This document shows positions 9,273 through 18,251 of a stretch of 42,842 nucleotides of DNA, piece after piece. The stretch comes from Amanita rubescens (taxonomy: Eukaryota; Basidiomycota; Agaricomycetes; Agaricales; Amanitaceae). Made by a program: the position numbers and the translations under genes. The stretch lies in assembly GCA_015039365.1 (NCBI GenBank), contig WION01000453.1, forward strand, positions 1 to 42,842, written 5' to 3'. The stretch's first letter is position 1; the number at the start of each line of letters is the position of its first letter. The notes below the pieces were generated by a model. The model did no database searches. It was not told the DNA's origin and was given only the letters and a program-made list of their open reading frames with translations.

Positions 9273-9717
9273 GAGATGTTGGCAAATTGTTGGGCAAACA
9301 TACAAACAGCATGTTAGATATGTAAAATGTATCAATTTTTCAAACATGTGATCAATGTATGGCTTCATTTGTTGTCGCCACATTCGACTTCAAATGTTGA
9401 TCAAACGTGGACCCGATATTATGCGTATGTTGTTCCGACGATCACCAATCATTTCCGGTCAACGTCTGTGACACATACCAAAATAGATGTCACCCACAGG
9501 TCTTGGAACGACGTTGACCTGACATTGACCTGACATTGACCCAACGTTGGCCCAACGTTGGCCTGATGTTGGCCAAACATCTGACCCTGGAGACTAATCA
9601 TGATGCCCTCCATGACAATATTTGTGCGACGTCGCAAAGAGTATTAATGACATTGCCCAGCTTGAACTATTACAACAACAAAGATATTTCTATGACAATT
9701 GTTACACATACACCTTA
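9273..9717. repeat. Left subterminal arm of the Plavaka element
   Basis: About 445 bp without a gene. It holds two adjacent perfect palindromes CCAACGTTGG (9541-9550, 9552-9561) and an overlapping GGCC-TGATGTT-GGCC inverted repeat (9560-9574). These are preceded by a short direct repeat of TGACATTGACC-type units (about 9517-9540). Related GTTGGCC words occur in the right arm. Such clusters usually bind the transposase in CACTA-like elements. Confidence 0.6.
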
Positions 9718-10531
9718 TCATAAGAGAATAGATGGGTAAAAAAGGGATGTGTGTTGGCAGAACAATGACCATATTTTGTCCAAGAAAGCAAGAAGGCAAT
9801 CGTCGCGAATATCATTTTGATGGCACCATCCCGCTCTACCGCCGCTTTCAAGCCATTGTTGGAAGAATCGAGTGTCGGCACCAATGGTAGTGTCCCAACT
9901 AGGCCAGACGCCGTCTGGAAATGATGGATAAGCCGCTATAAAAGCCATCCAGAACGCTTCGACACCCCAACCCCATTCCTGGTATCGAGGGGAACGAACG
10001 GTGTCCACTAGCCACATTGAAATTTGATTGACAAGTATCGCCCATGATGCGGTATCACGGTGGTTGAAAGTAGAAGGGAGAGGGAGGAAAGTTATCGGTA
10101 CATCTTGCATAGGCGATGATTCGTGTGGATGCTCCGACTTTTTGAAGATGTTAGTAGAATGTGTAGGAATGAGGACGGGACTTACCAAGTTCATATCACT
10201 GTCTCTATCAGAGTTAGTGCTGAAATCCGCCGAATCACTATCATCAACATCATCCGAGTCATCGTTATTAATGGGCCCGGCGCGCAACACGGGTGTCATA
10301 TATCTTGCATACTTCACGGGGATGCTTACAGTCACTTGAAACGGCTAGAAATGGTCAGTATTTGCTTTGCGCCAAACACATCTCCGTACTCACGATGTTA
10401 TCTACTCTTAGCTCTGGTGGCAGGCTACCGTTAACTGATACAAAAATAACGAAGGGCTGGGGAGAGAGTGTGTCGTCCGATGGCTTCAACCTGTCTGTGT
10501 AAGTAATTGAGGCTGTACCAGTGCAGGCCAT
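9718..10531 (-). CDS. Accessory protein of the Plavaka element, unknown function
   Basis: A minus-strand gene I do not recognise. The proposed start at 10531 (MACTGTASITYTD) is joined through a 49 nt intron (10345-10393, GTGAGT...CTAG) to PFQVTVSIPVKYARYMTP. A second intron with strong signals (GTAAGT donor, CTAAC branch word, 48 nt, no stop) lies inside the region that otherwise reads LVSPVLIPTHS; it was probably spliced. The stop is at 9718. The predicted protein is about 240 aa: an N-terminal beta-rich part, an acidic Asp/Ser stretch (NNDDSDDVDDSDSADF) and a Trp-rich C-terminal half (YQEWGWGVEAFWMAF, GVWPSWDTT). No signal peptide or membrane segment is obvious. It is divergent from the transposase, with only about 45 bp between start codons, so the two probably share a promoter. 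Confidence 0.6.
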
Positions 10532-10576
10532 GGTGCGGGATGTTGAAAAGTTGGACGGTCGTGAGAACTTGATGTC

Positions 10577-13500
10577 ATGCCCAAGTCTCCCACTGGTTCA
10601 GGTGCGAAATGTGATAATGTACTCATTCTTATGAATCATTCCATCAGACGCACACATCCAACCTGGGGGCAATGGTTATTTCAAATGCCTTGTATGCCCC
10701 CCTCCAAAGAAAAGTCAGAGATGGTCCATCTGCCCGGCCGATGTGCGAAAACATGTCCGATCAGAAAAGCATCAATATCAGGTAGAAAATCAGATGTTTC
10801 AACCCATCTGCATTACGGACGCACCCAAACGCCTACGTTTACGCGCGGCCAGCAGAATCGTCCCGTGTCAAACCTTTGTGGATGTCAGCAATGAGTCTGT
10901 AGTTATCGCAGATGTTGGGTCAGACGTGGAGACACCTAATGTAAATGAGGGGGCAGCGGAGGAACACATAGGGACCGACGGCTCAGTGCATGATATTGAT
11001 GTTGCCGATGCCTCATGCCCCCGCTCCTCTACAGCACCACGCGATTATTACAGTGAACTGTTGGATGCTTTAGCTCGAGGTGACAGGCTCTTTGAGATCT
11101 GTTTGCCCCAGGTACACACATTGGAAGAAGGAGCTGCAAGGGACGATGTGCCTGACGACTCTGCTGCAACACCGTTTTCAGCTCAAGAAGCTGGTAAGAT
11201 TGACGGCTACTTTCCTGATAGCTTAATCATTTGTTGAAACAGATTGCGACCTTGCGAACCAACCACCAATGACGGCGTCAAAAATGCCAAAGCCTGATCA
11301 TCCGTTCTACCCTTGGCAATCGATGGCCGTACGTTCAAGATTTCATGTTATTTACGAAATTAATACTGGACTATTATAGTTGTTCTATACAGATGTGTTA
11401 TTCAGTTCTCCGCGGCTTCGCTTTTCAGAACCGCAAAAATCGGCAGTCCTTGATTGGGCCAAGCGAATGGGAGCACGAGACGTGCCCAGTCTTCATCAGC
11501 TGGAGAAAGCAAGGGAATTAGTAGACAACCATCTCGGTAACCCAACAACGAGACTCACCTCAGCGGCTGGGAACATTTTTTACATGAACGACATTGGTTC
11601 GGCCATCGCAAAGGTATTTCTTTCATCTTTCGTAGTGAACATACTCTTATTACATTTGTTTAGGATTTCTCCAATCCTGTGACGCGGTTTGCTATGCAGG
11701 ATTATCCGGTTGATGGTGATAAGGGAATGTCACAGGTGTTCAATGGTCAGAGGATGTTGTTAGATGCACCAGCCAAAGTACGACCACCAGCAGTCCGAGT
11801 GAAGGATAAACTTTACTTCCTTCACGAGATGCTGAAATTATCAACTGGCACGTATTTCATCCCACAACTCTATTTTGAATCACCACGAATGGAAGCAAAT
11901 CCGATGGCCGGTTCATCGAACGAGTTGTTAGCGTTGGGTAATGTTGTTCACTTTGCAAATGTGAGTAATGCTTGATCTGTCCTTTTGGAACTTATTGATC
12001 GTCAGTAGGGTAAATTCGAGGTTGACGAACGCAAAACTATCGCACCAACATCCAAATTCACAAGTACGTTCGAAGATTTGTGTGATGATTTGGGTACGCT
12101 ACAATTTCATGGCAAGTCTATGTGAATTGCACATTGTATTCCGAGCCTCAACCCGTCCTTTCTGATAGTCGAATCAACACAGTACGAAGCCGCAATGCCC
12201 AATCCGCTTCGCGTAAAAGCACGAGGAAGGATGGTTTTTGCCGTTCCACTCATCATCTTTATGGATGATGTGTCGGGCAACATCTCAAAGCAATGGAACA
12301 AGCACTTTGTCGTTTACATGTCTAATGCTCTGTTGCCGCGGGAAATGCTCGATAAGCAGGCTTGCGTGCGCTTCGTCTCATCATCCCCTCATGCATCTCC
12401 TATGGAACTTATGGGTGGTCTGAGGGACTCGATAAGTAGCGCGTATGAAATGGGAATCAACGCTTTTGACTGCAAGACAAAGGAAGAAGTAATGCTTGTG
12501 CCATACGTCGTATTTTTTGATGGTGACAACCCAATGCAAGCCGAGATGTGCAGTCAGGGCGGTCTTGCCTGCAATCACTTTTGTCGGACGTGTATTGTTG
12601 GCGGTAATAAGAAGTTTAAGATGTCTGATATTGGATACAACTCTTTGTTTGAGGTGAGCAAGGTCGCCTGTCATTTATTTCGTAAACTAATATCTTAAGT
12701 TTAGTCAGCTGAGCTTCGGACCCCTGAACAGACAGAAGATACGATAAGAACACAACTCAAATCTTCCTTCTTGAAAGGAGGAACGGATAAGATCAAGACT
12801 TCTGTTGAGGCGACGGGCATCTCCGACAAGACGTCATCATTGGCCGTCAACTCGGTGTTGGAGCTGGGCAAGAAACTTCGCAAGACAAACACATCCACTT
12901 CAGAGAGCGAAATACGGGCCCAGCTTAAAGATCTCTTCAAGCAGCGTCATGGGTCAGATGACAATGAGCCGGCCGCTACGAATCCATTGCTGAATATGCT
13001 TGGTGCGTTAATTTAGACTTATTCTCAGCTTCCGGCGCCTGATGTTAGCGAAAGGAGTCGACATTCATAAAGACACGCCAACCGAAATTCTCCATACGAT
13101 TCTTCTCGGTATTGTGAAATATTGGTGGGGTCAATCCGTTCATATAATCGAGAAATCGAAGCGGATGACACTGCTTCAGATGCGGCTTGCCTCTTTGGAT
13201 ACAAGCAATCTCGGCTCATATAGCTTCAATGCCGAATATATTTGCGCTTACAAAGGCGCTCTCATTGGAAAACATTTTAAGATACTTGCTCAAGTAATGC
13301 CCTTTATTGTCTACGACATGGTCCCTCAAACGGTACTCAATGGATGGATTACAATCGGCAGACTTGTAGTTCTGCTTTGGCATGCGACGATTCTAGACAT
13401 TGAAGAATACATTGCCCACTTGACACATGTCATCAATGACTTTCTGAATATAACAGCCCAGTGCGCGCCCAGCATAATCATCCAGAAGCCGAAATTTCAC

Positions 13501-14492
13501 TTCTTGGTGCACCTTCCGATGTACATACGTCGCTTTGGTCCCGCGATCCTGTATTCCACGGAGCGCTATGAATCATTCAACCATGTATTCCGCCTTTCTT
13601 CAATACACAGTAATCGAAAAGCGCCAAGTCGAGACACGTGTAACTGGTTCGCTAAACATGACGCCATCAAGCATATAACATCTGGAGGGTTTTGGTTTGA
13701 TAAGGCTGTAGGGAAGTGGTGTCAAGCAGGATCAGAGATCCTCCGCTACATCGTGTCAGACAGGAAACAAGCCGAGTACATTGGACTATGGGTTCCAAGT
13801 AACAATGATACCACCGCACGCGTCTCACTCCCTCCACGCGAAAAGGACGAGCAAGGTAAATTCAAGGACCGGATCCAAATCCGATGGACGGGAACAAAGT
13901 GCTACAATCATAGCCGTCGCGAAGATGTTCAACATGACGAGAGCACTTATTATCAAGCCGCCTCAGTTGCTGCACTAAATGGGGACATTGTGGAAGTAGA
14001 CAAGAATGTAATTGTGAATGTGAACGGCAATGTAAGCCACGTTTATAGACTTTTGTTTCAGGCTTTACTCAATACCATATTATTTTCAGGTATTATTGGC
14101 AAAAATAATAGAAATCCTCACGCAGGACGCAAAATGTGCTGCCTACATCGACGTTCAAATCTACAGCTTCTCGCCAGCCTTACATGTGCGACTATGTGTA
14201 CCATGTGTTGAGCTAAGCAATGAACATGTAGTGATTTCTCCGAAGGTGAAACGGTTTTCGTAGGCATGTTTTTCTGATAGTTAACTTATCGTCAGGACAT
14301 TGTTTGTGGGGCCAATTTACAGCACGATTGCGATAGCTCGAATTGCTGTCAGCAGCAAGAACTTGCAGTTCTCCAGGAAAATATTGAAACAACACGTTTG
14401 CGAAAGCTCGTTCAACATTATCCAACCGGGAAGTTCTTATTAAACATATTTTCAATTCATAATCACGAGCAATTAACATTGCTCATTCCCGG
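10577..14492 (+). CDS. Plavaka transposase, 5' part (interrupted by an LTR element)
   Basis: DDE-type transposase of the Plavaka group. The start at 10577 (MPKSPTGS) is spliced to DAHIQPGGNGYFKCLVCPPP, giving an N-terminal C2H2-like finger (CLVC...HVRSEKH). Conserved blocks follow across several introns: LLFSSPRLRFSEPQKSAVLDWA (about 11395), NPVTRFAMQDYP, IPQLYFESPRMEANPM, then MPNPLRVKARGRMVF, IFMDDVSGNISKQWNKHF, SPHASPMELMGG, DGDNPMQAEMCSQ and CNHFCRTCIVGG (12195-12640). Further on come DTPTEILHTILLGIVKYWWG, YICAYKGALIGKHFK, PKFHFLVHLPMYIRRFGPA and TERYESFNHVFRL (13042-13590), and then a Cys-containing C-terminal region. The acidic residues of FMDD, DGDN and TERYE are candidates for the catalytic triad (inference). 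The exon ending LTLLIPG is cut at 14492 by the Ty3-type insertion. One intron (12112-12168) is GC-AG. No stop was noticed in the joined frame before the insertion. Confidence 0.88.
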
Positions 14493-14889
14493 TGTAACGA
14501 GCCGATTCCGGCTACGTTGGAACCGATCTCCGAACCCTTCCGAAGCTCCCCGAAGCACTCCGAGCCTATGCTCGACCCCGGAGGATGATCGTTTGTGTTC
14601 GGATGCATGCACAGGCCTCAGACTCGGTGCAGGAATTGTCACATGGTCACCTCGTGCCTCCGTAGTATATATACCATTGTGTACGTAGTTGTACTTAGCG
14701 AATTATCACCCCATTACTGCTCCGAGTTCGATTCCTTTCGTTCCCTTCGTTCCTCGGTGCTTCGGACACCTTCCACTCGTTCACCTTCGCATTTGGCACC
14801 CTCTCTGCCTCCGAGGCACCCCCAGGACTGACCTCCGAAGCCCCTTTGGCCGAACGCACTTCCGCATCGGCCTTCTTCTGATCGTTTCA
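14493..14889 (+). repeat. 5' LTR of the Ty3-type element
   Basis: 397 bp direct repeat of 16725-17121, ends TG...CA. It contains a TATATATA box at about 14667-14675, followed downstream by pyrimidine-rich sequence with repeated TTCG words, a plausible promoter and start region. The ORFs seen inside it occur unchanged in both LTRs and are not genes. Confidence 0.95.
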
Positions 14890-14891
14890 AC

Positions 14892-14909
14892 TGGAGCCCA
14901 CCGCGAGGG
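14892..14909 (+). other. Primer-binding site of the Ty3-type element
   Basis: Two bases after the LTR the sequence reads TGGAGCCCACCGCGAGG, the expected TGG start of a site complementary to a tRNA 3' CCA end. I cannot assign the tRNA. Confidence 0.6.
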
Positions 14910-15278
14910 GCTCTTAGGTCAGTCCGTCGGTCATTCCTTTCACCCAACTGCTGCACAGAAAGCATCGGACAAGTTCCGGTGTCACTTGGAATCTGCTCCG
15001 AGCCACTCCAAGCACTCTGCCGGCCTCCCCATAGCTCAGAGACCATACCCTGCCGACCTTTCTTCAATTATACCCCCCCCGCTCTTTACACTGCAGTAGC
15101 CTTCACCAACCGGCCCCACAGCACCAGCACAGCATCAGCCGAATAACGCCCACACGTGCTGCCACTCCCGATCCAGCTCCGATCGATCAATAGCTTTTGC
15201 CCCTGGATCCCTTAGCCTCCCGATCCACCTCACTTTCCATCAGAATAGCTCGCTTCGCTTCGGCCTGCCAGTAACATC

Positions 15279-16820
15279 ATGACCGAACCAAACTGCCGCA
15301 TGCCCATCCGAACGAACAAGGAGGCACCCTGCTTCCGAGGCACTGCCGCTGGTCTTGAGAGATACCTCGAAGATATCGAGATGATCTGCGAGGATAGACA
15401 ACGCTCCGGAGATGCTGAACTGATCAAATGGGCTGTCTACTACACCGATGAGAAATCTTCCGAGATCTGGAGAGCCGCTCGGGACACCCTATCGGATCCG
15501 AAAACCTGGGATGCGTTTAAGAAAGCGATTTCCGAGATCTACCCCGAGGCACAGCCCGATCGCCGCCACACTATTGCAGCACTACACGCTGTTTCCGGCC
15601 GCTTCTCAGCGCAAAATGTTGCATCGGAGACAGCCCTCGCTGAGTATCACAGGGAATTTTCCGGAACAGCTCAGTACCTCATTGGAAAGCACCGCATGAC
15701 ACGCCGTGAGGCAAGCATCATGTACATGTCCGCATTCCCTCCCGAGCTCCGACCCGATATCACTACTCGGCTCACAATCAAGTACCCGGACGTCCACCCC
15801 GATGACGGCTATGATCTAAAAGACATGAATAGTGCCGCACAATTCATTATCAGCTCAAGGTCTGCTATAGCCTTGCTCGCCGCGACCACCCCACAAGCTC
15901 CGACGCTTCCGACACCTCCGACACCTATCCCTACTCCCCCTCCGAGCACTGCCTTCGCTCCGAGCACAGCTTCCACCCATCTCCTTAGCGGATGCATTTT
16001 CTGCGGAGATATCAATCATCGGACGGCCTGGTGCCATATCAGGGATGAATACGCAAGGCAAGGGAAGATCAAAATAGTCGACGGACGGATTCAATTTTTG
16101 GACGGCAACGAACCGAATGCATTCCAATACCGCCACTTCGGACAATGGTTCAAAGAACGCATCGATGTATGGCTGCTGAGGTACACACAGCCGACCGCTC
16201 CGAAGCCATTTGTGTCCTCCAACTACTTCCTGGAAGCTCTAGACCACTCCGGAACGCATACCACCGAGCCTGTCAATACTGAAGCACTGCAAAACGTACA
16301 TACGACTCCGACGCACATACACATTAGCACCACGATCCCTAATCAATCCACGCTCCCTAATACCACCCCCTCTGAACCCTCTGAACCCCCCAGACCCTCC
16401 GACGCTCCTACCACTACAACGCATGATACCACCGAGACCTCCGAGGCTTCTGATGACCCCACCACTGCTACGCCAATTTCTGCCACCCCGGAAACCCTCG
16501 GCGACCCCATCGCCGAAGTCTTTATCATTTCTGAGCCATCTGGCATCCCAACAGCTGCCATTCCAAGACCTGATTCTGCCGAAATTCCAACTGCCGCCTT
16601 GACCGCCTGCATGATCAAAGAAAGCGAGACGAGAAGAACCCACCCACCACTTCCCTTCTACTTTCTATCACCATCCGACCTCTCCGACCTGACCAGGAGG
16701 TCAGTATTAAAGGTACCCAGGAGGTGTAACGAGCCGATTCCGGCTACGTTGGAACCGATCTCCGAACCCTTCCGAAGCTCCCCGAAGCACTCCGAGCCTA
16801 TGCTCGACCCCGGAGGATGA
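15279..16820 (+). CDS. gag: Ty3/gypsy-type Gag
   Basis: A 513-codon ORF giving the only protein of the Ty3-type element. Residues about 15-200 form the retrotransposon gag/capsid-like region (APCFRGTAAGLERYLEDIEMICED, KWAVYYTDEKSSEIWRA, WDAFKKAISEIYPEA), as seen in basidiomycete gypsy elements. A classic zinc knuckle CIFCGDINHRTAWC (CX2CX4HX4C) lies at residues 239-252 (15993-16034). The C-terminal half is rich in Pro, Thr and Ser with repeated PS/ET/PT words and is probably disordered. The reading frame does not stop before the 3' LTR but runs 96 nt into it, ending at 16820 with a tail encoded by the LTR start. The ATG at 15279 is the first one in the open frame. No protease or polymerase motif (DSGA, YLDD) is present. 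Confidence 0.9.
   Translation: MTEPNCRMPIRTNKEAPCFRGTAAGLERYLEDIEMICEDRQRSGDAELIKWAVYYTDEKSSEIWRAARDTLSDPKTWDAFKKAISEIYPEAQPDRRHTIAALHAVSGRFSAQNVASETALAEYHREFSGTAQYLIGKHRMTRREASIMYMSAFPPELRPDITTRLTIKYPDVHPDDGYDLKDMNSAAQFIISSRSAIALLAATTPQAPTLPTPPTPIPTPPPSTAFAPSTASTHLLSGCIFCGDINHRTAWCHIRDEYARQGKIKIVDGRIQFLDGNEPNAFQYRHFGQWFKERIDVWLLRYTQPTAPKPFVSSNYFLEALDHSGTHTTEPVNTEALQNVHTTPTHIHISTTIPNQSTLPNTTPSEPSEPPRPSDAPTTTTHDTTETSEASDDPTTATPISATPETLGDPIAEVFIISEPSGIPTAAIPRPDSAEIPTAALTACMIKESETRRTHPPLPFYFLSPSDLSDLTRRSVLKVPRRCNEPIPATLEPISEPFRSSPKHSEPMLDPGG
16715..16724 (+). other. Polypurine tract of the Ty3-type element
   Basis: The bases just before the 3' LTR end in CCCAGGAGG. It is short for a polypurine tract, but in the right place and on the right strand. 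Confidence 0.45.
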
Positions 16821-17121
16821 TCGTTTGTGTTCGGATGCATGCACAGGCCTCAGACTCGGTGCAGGAATTGTCACATGGTCACCTCGTGCCTCCGTAGTAT
16901 ATATACCATTGTGTACGTAGTTGTACTTAGCGAATTATCACCCCATTACTGCTCCGAGTTCGATTCCTTTCGTTCCCTTCGTTCCTCGGTGCTTCGGACA
17001 CCTTCCACTCGTTCACCTTCGCATTTGGCACCCTCTCTGCCTCCGAGGCACCCCCAGGACTGACCTCCGAAGCCCCTTTGGCCGAACGCACTTCCGCATC
17101 GGCCTTCTTCTGATCGTTTCA
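16725..17121 (+). repeat. 3' LTR of the Ty3-type element
   Basis: 397 bp, apparently identical to 14493-14889; followed by the second copy of the CCGG target duplication. Its first 96 nt also encode the C-terminal end of Gag. Confidence 0.95.
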
Positions 17122-17125
17122 CCGG

Positions 17126-17996
17126 CCATATCAAAGCAGCAATGTGCAAACTTCAGTTTGTCCAAGACGGTGCAAAGGTCCGGCTTGATGCGGCAAATCA
17201 TGTTCGTGCAAAGAAAGCGGCGGCAACTGTGGGCGAGACGGGCGAGACTGCTGTATCTGCAGATGCAGTGGACGCAGTTACCGATATTCAGGATCCAGCT
17301 GGGACAATAATGATTCCTGCACCATTTGAGCAGTCAGCAGGACAGAAGAAGCGGAAAGCCAATCGTGCAAAAGCCAATTGTGCGAAGGTGACTCAATCTA
17401 GTACGACAAGCCGACCACCCATTTTTAACGCCTCAGCCGGAACACCATCAGCATCCAATCACAGCACACAAGGCCAAGGACTACAAATGCCAGCTCCTTT
17501 GGCTCCGACTTCAGCTCAAGCTCAGTCATCCAATCACATGCGGCAACCACAAGTTACGTTTAGTCATCCACATATGAGTCGACAAATAACATACGCCGAA
17601 CCATTTACCCTTCCACCACCGCAAGCTCAAGCTTGGTCGCCCACACATACGCAGCAACCAGTTACATTTAGGCATCCACATATGAGTCGACAAATAACAT
17701 ACGCCGAATCTTTTTCCCTTCCATCACTGCAAGTTCAAGCTTGGTCGCCCACTCATACGCCGCAACCAGTTACATTTAGTCATCCATATATGACTCAACA
17801 AAGAACGTATGCCAAATCATTTCCTCAACAAGTAATGGACATTGCAGGATTTCAATCGCAAATGCCATTCACTGAGGCTATGGCAAGACCTTCACTAACA
17901 GTAGATAATACCATGACCACATCACAGGCGCAATCTGAGCACTCAGCATTTCAATTTGTTAATCGTACTGCTTCCGATTATTTTATGAAGCAGTAA
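17126..17996 (+). CDS. Plavaka transposase, 3' part
   Basis: Continuation of the transposase exon cut at 14492. If the Ty3-type element and one CCGG copy are skipped, the frame runs on without a stop from LTLLIPG to HIKAAMCKLQ, so before the insertion this was a single exon. The part downstream of the element is about 290 codons and ends at 17996. It starts with a basic, Ala-rich stretch (HVRAKKAAATVGE, KKRKANRAKANCAK), then a long low-complexity Ser/Thr/Pro/Gln region with three copies of a 35-36 residue repeat (WSPTHTQQPVTFRHPHMSRQ-type), and a short end (NRTASDYFMKQ). No domain is recognised. It probably extends the transposase C-terminus as a disordered tail. Confidence 0.8.
17517..17830 (+). 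repeat. Three in-frame tandem repeats of 105-108 bp
   Basis: Units start at 17517, 17622 and 17730 and share CAAGCTCAAGC, CAACCAGTTACATTTAG, CATCCACATATGAGTC and ACATACGCCGAA words. Unit lengths are multiples of three, so they encode a 35-36 residue protein repeat. The last two units are closest. Confidence 0.88.
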
Positions 17997-18190
17997 GCAT
18001 ACAATAATAATACAAGTTCTGCGTAATCTTGTCTCGTCTCATCACATACAACAACATACAGATAATGACTTGTCAAGGATATTGAGAAGACGAAATAGCG
18101 TGAATGACTGTGCAAGCAGAGCTGAGAATTGCTGACATAATATATAGGATTATAGACGTGTCGCTGTTCACGCGTCGCAACTTCAACTTC

Positions 18191-18220
18191 TTTTTCACTC
18201 TTTTTCACTCTTTTTCACTC
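18191..18220 (+). repeat. Three 10 bp tandem repeats in the promoter of the Asn-rich gene
   Basis: TTTTTCACTC is repeated three times without interruption, about 30 bp before the start codon at 18252. The stretch is pyrimidine-rich on the coding strand and may be part of a fungal-type core promoter. The interval 17997-18190 upstream of it shows nothing else. Confidence 0.85.
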
Positions 18221-18251
18221 TTTTAATTTTTTCGTTGTTGCGACAAGAGCT

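Larger units (their letters stand above)
1447..9277 (-). mobile_element. Ty1/copia-type LTR retrotransposon, gag-only (non-autonomous)
   Basis: A structurally complete LTR element in minus orientation. Two near-identical LTRs (1452-1930 and 8787-9272) start TG and end CA and are flanked by a perfect 5 bp target duplication GAGAT (1447-1451 and 9273-9277). The primer-binding site (8775-8786) abuts the 5' LTR and a purine tract (1931-1939) abuts the 3' LTR. Gag is encoded on the minus strand near the 5' end. I see no protease, integrase, reverse transcriptase or RNase H in any frame. From about 6600 down to 1940, where pol should lie, there are only short ORFs and AT-rich hairpin-dense DNA. The LTRs differ mainly in one short AT-rich patch (about 1765-1830 versus 9100-9150), so the insertion is fairly recent despite the missing pol. 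Elements with LTRs, gag and no pol are known in plants as TR-GAG elements; this resembles a fungal counterpart mobilised in trans (inference). Confidence 0.93.
14489..17125 (+). mobile_element. Ty3/gypsy-type gag-only LTR retrotransposon
   Basis: A compact element of about 2.6 kb. Its two 397 bp LTRs (14493-14889, 16725-17121) appear identical by eye, begin TGTAACGA and end GTTTCA, and are flanked by a 4 bp target duplication CCGG (14489-14492, 17122-17125). A TGG-starting primer-binding tract (14892 on) and a short purine tract (AGGAGG before 16725) set plus orientation. The only long ORF is a gag with a zinc knuckle. There is no room for pol in the 1.8 kb interior. Identical LTRs mean a recent insertion. 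It sits in the same strand sense inside a coding exon of the Plavaka transposase. Confidence 0.93.

Noticed and set aside
14595..15099. ORFs inside and next to the Ty3-type LTRs (both strands)
   Set aside because: They are repeated unchanged in the second LTR (16827-17063 and neighbours) or are antisense shadows, and show no domain.
15606..16643. Gly/Ser/Val-rich minus-strand ORFs opposite gag
   Set aside because: Antisense reading of the Pro/Thr-rich gag half; low complexity without an independent signal.
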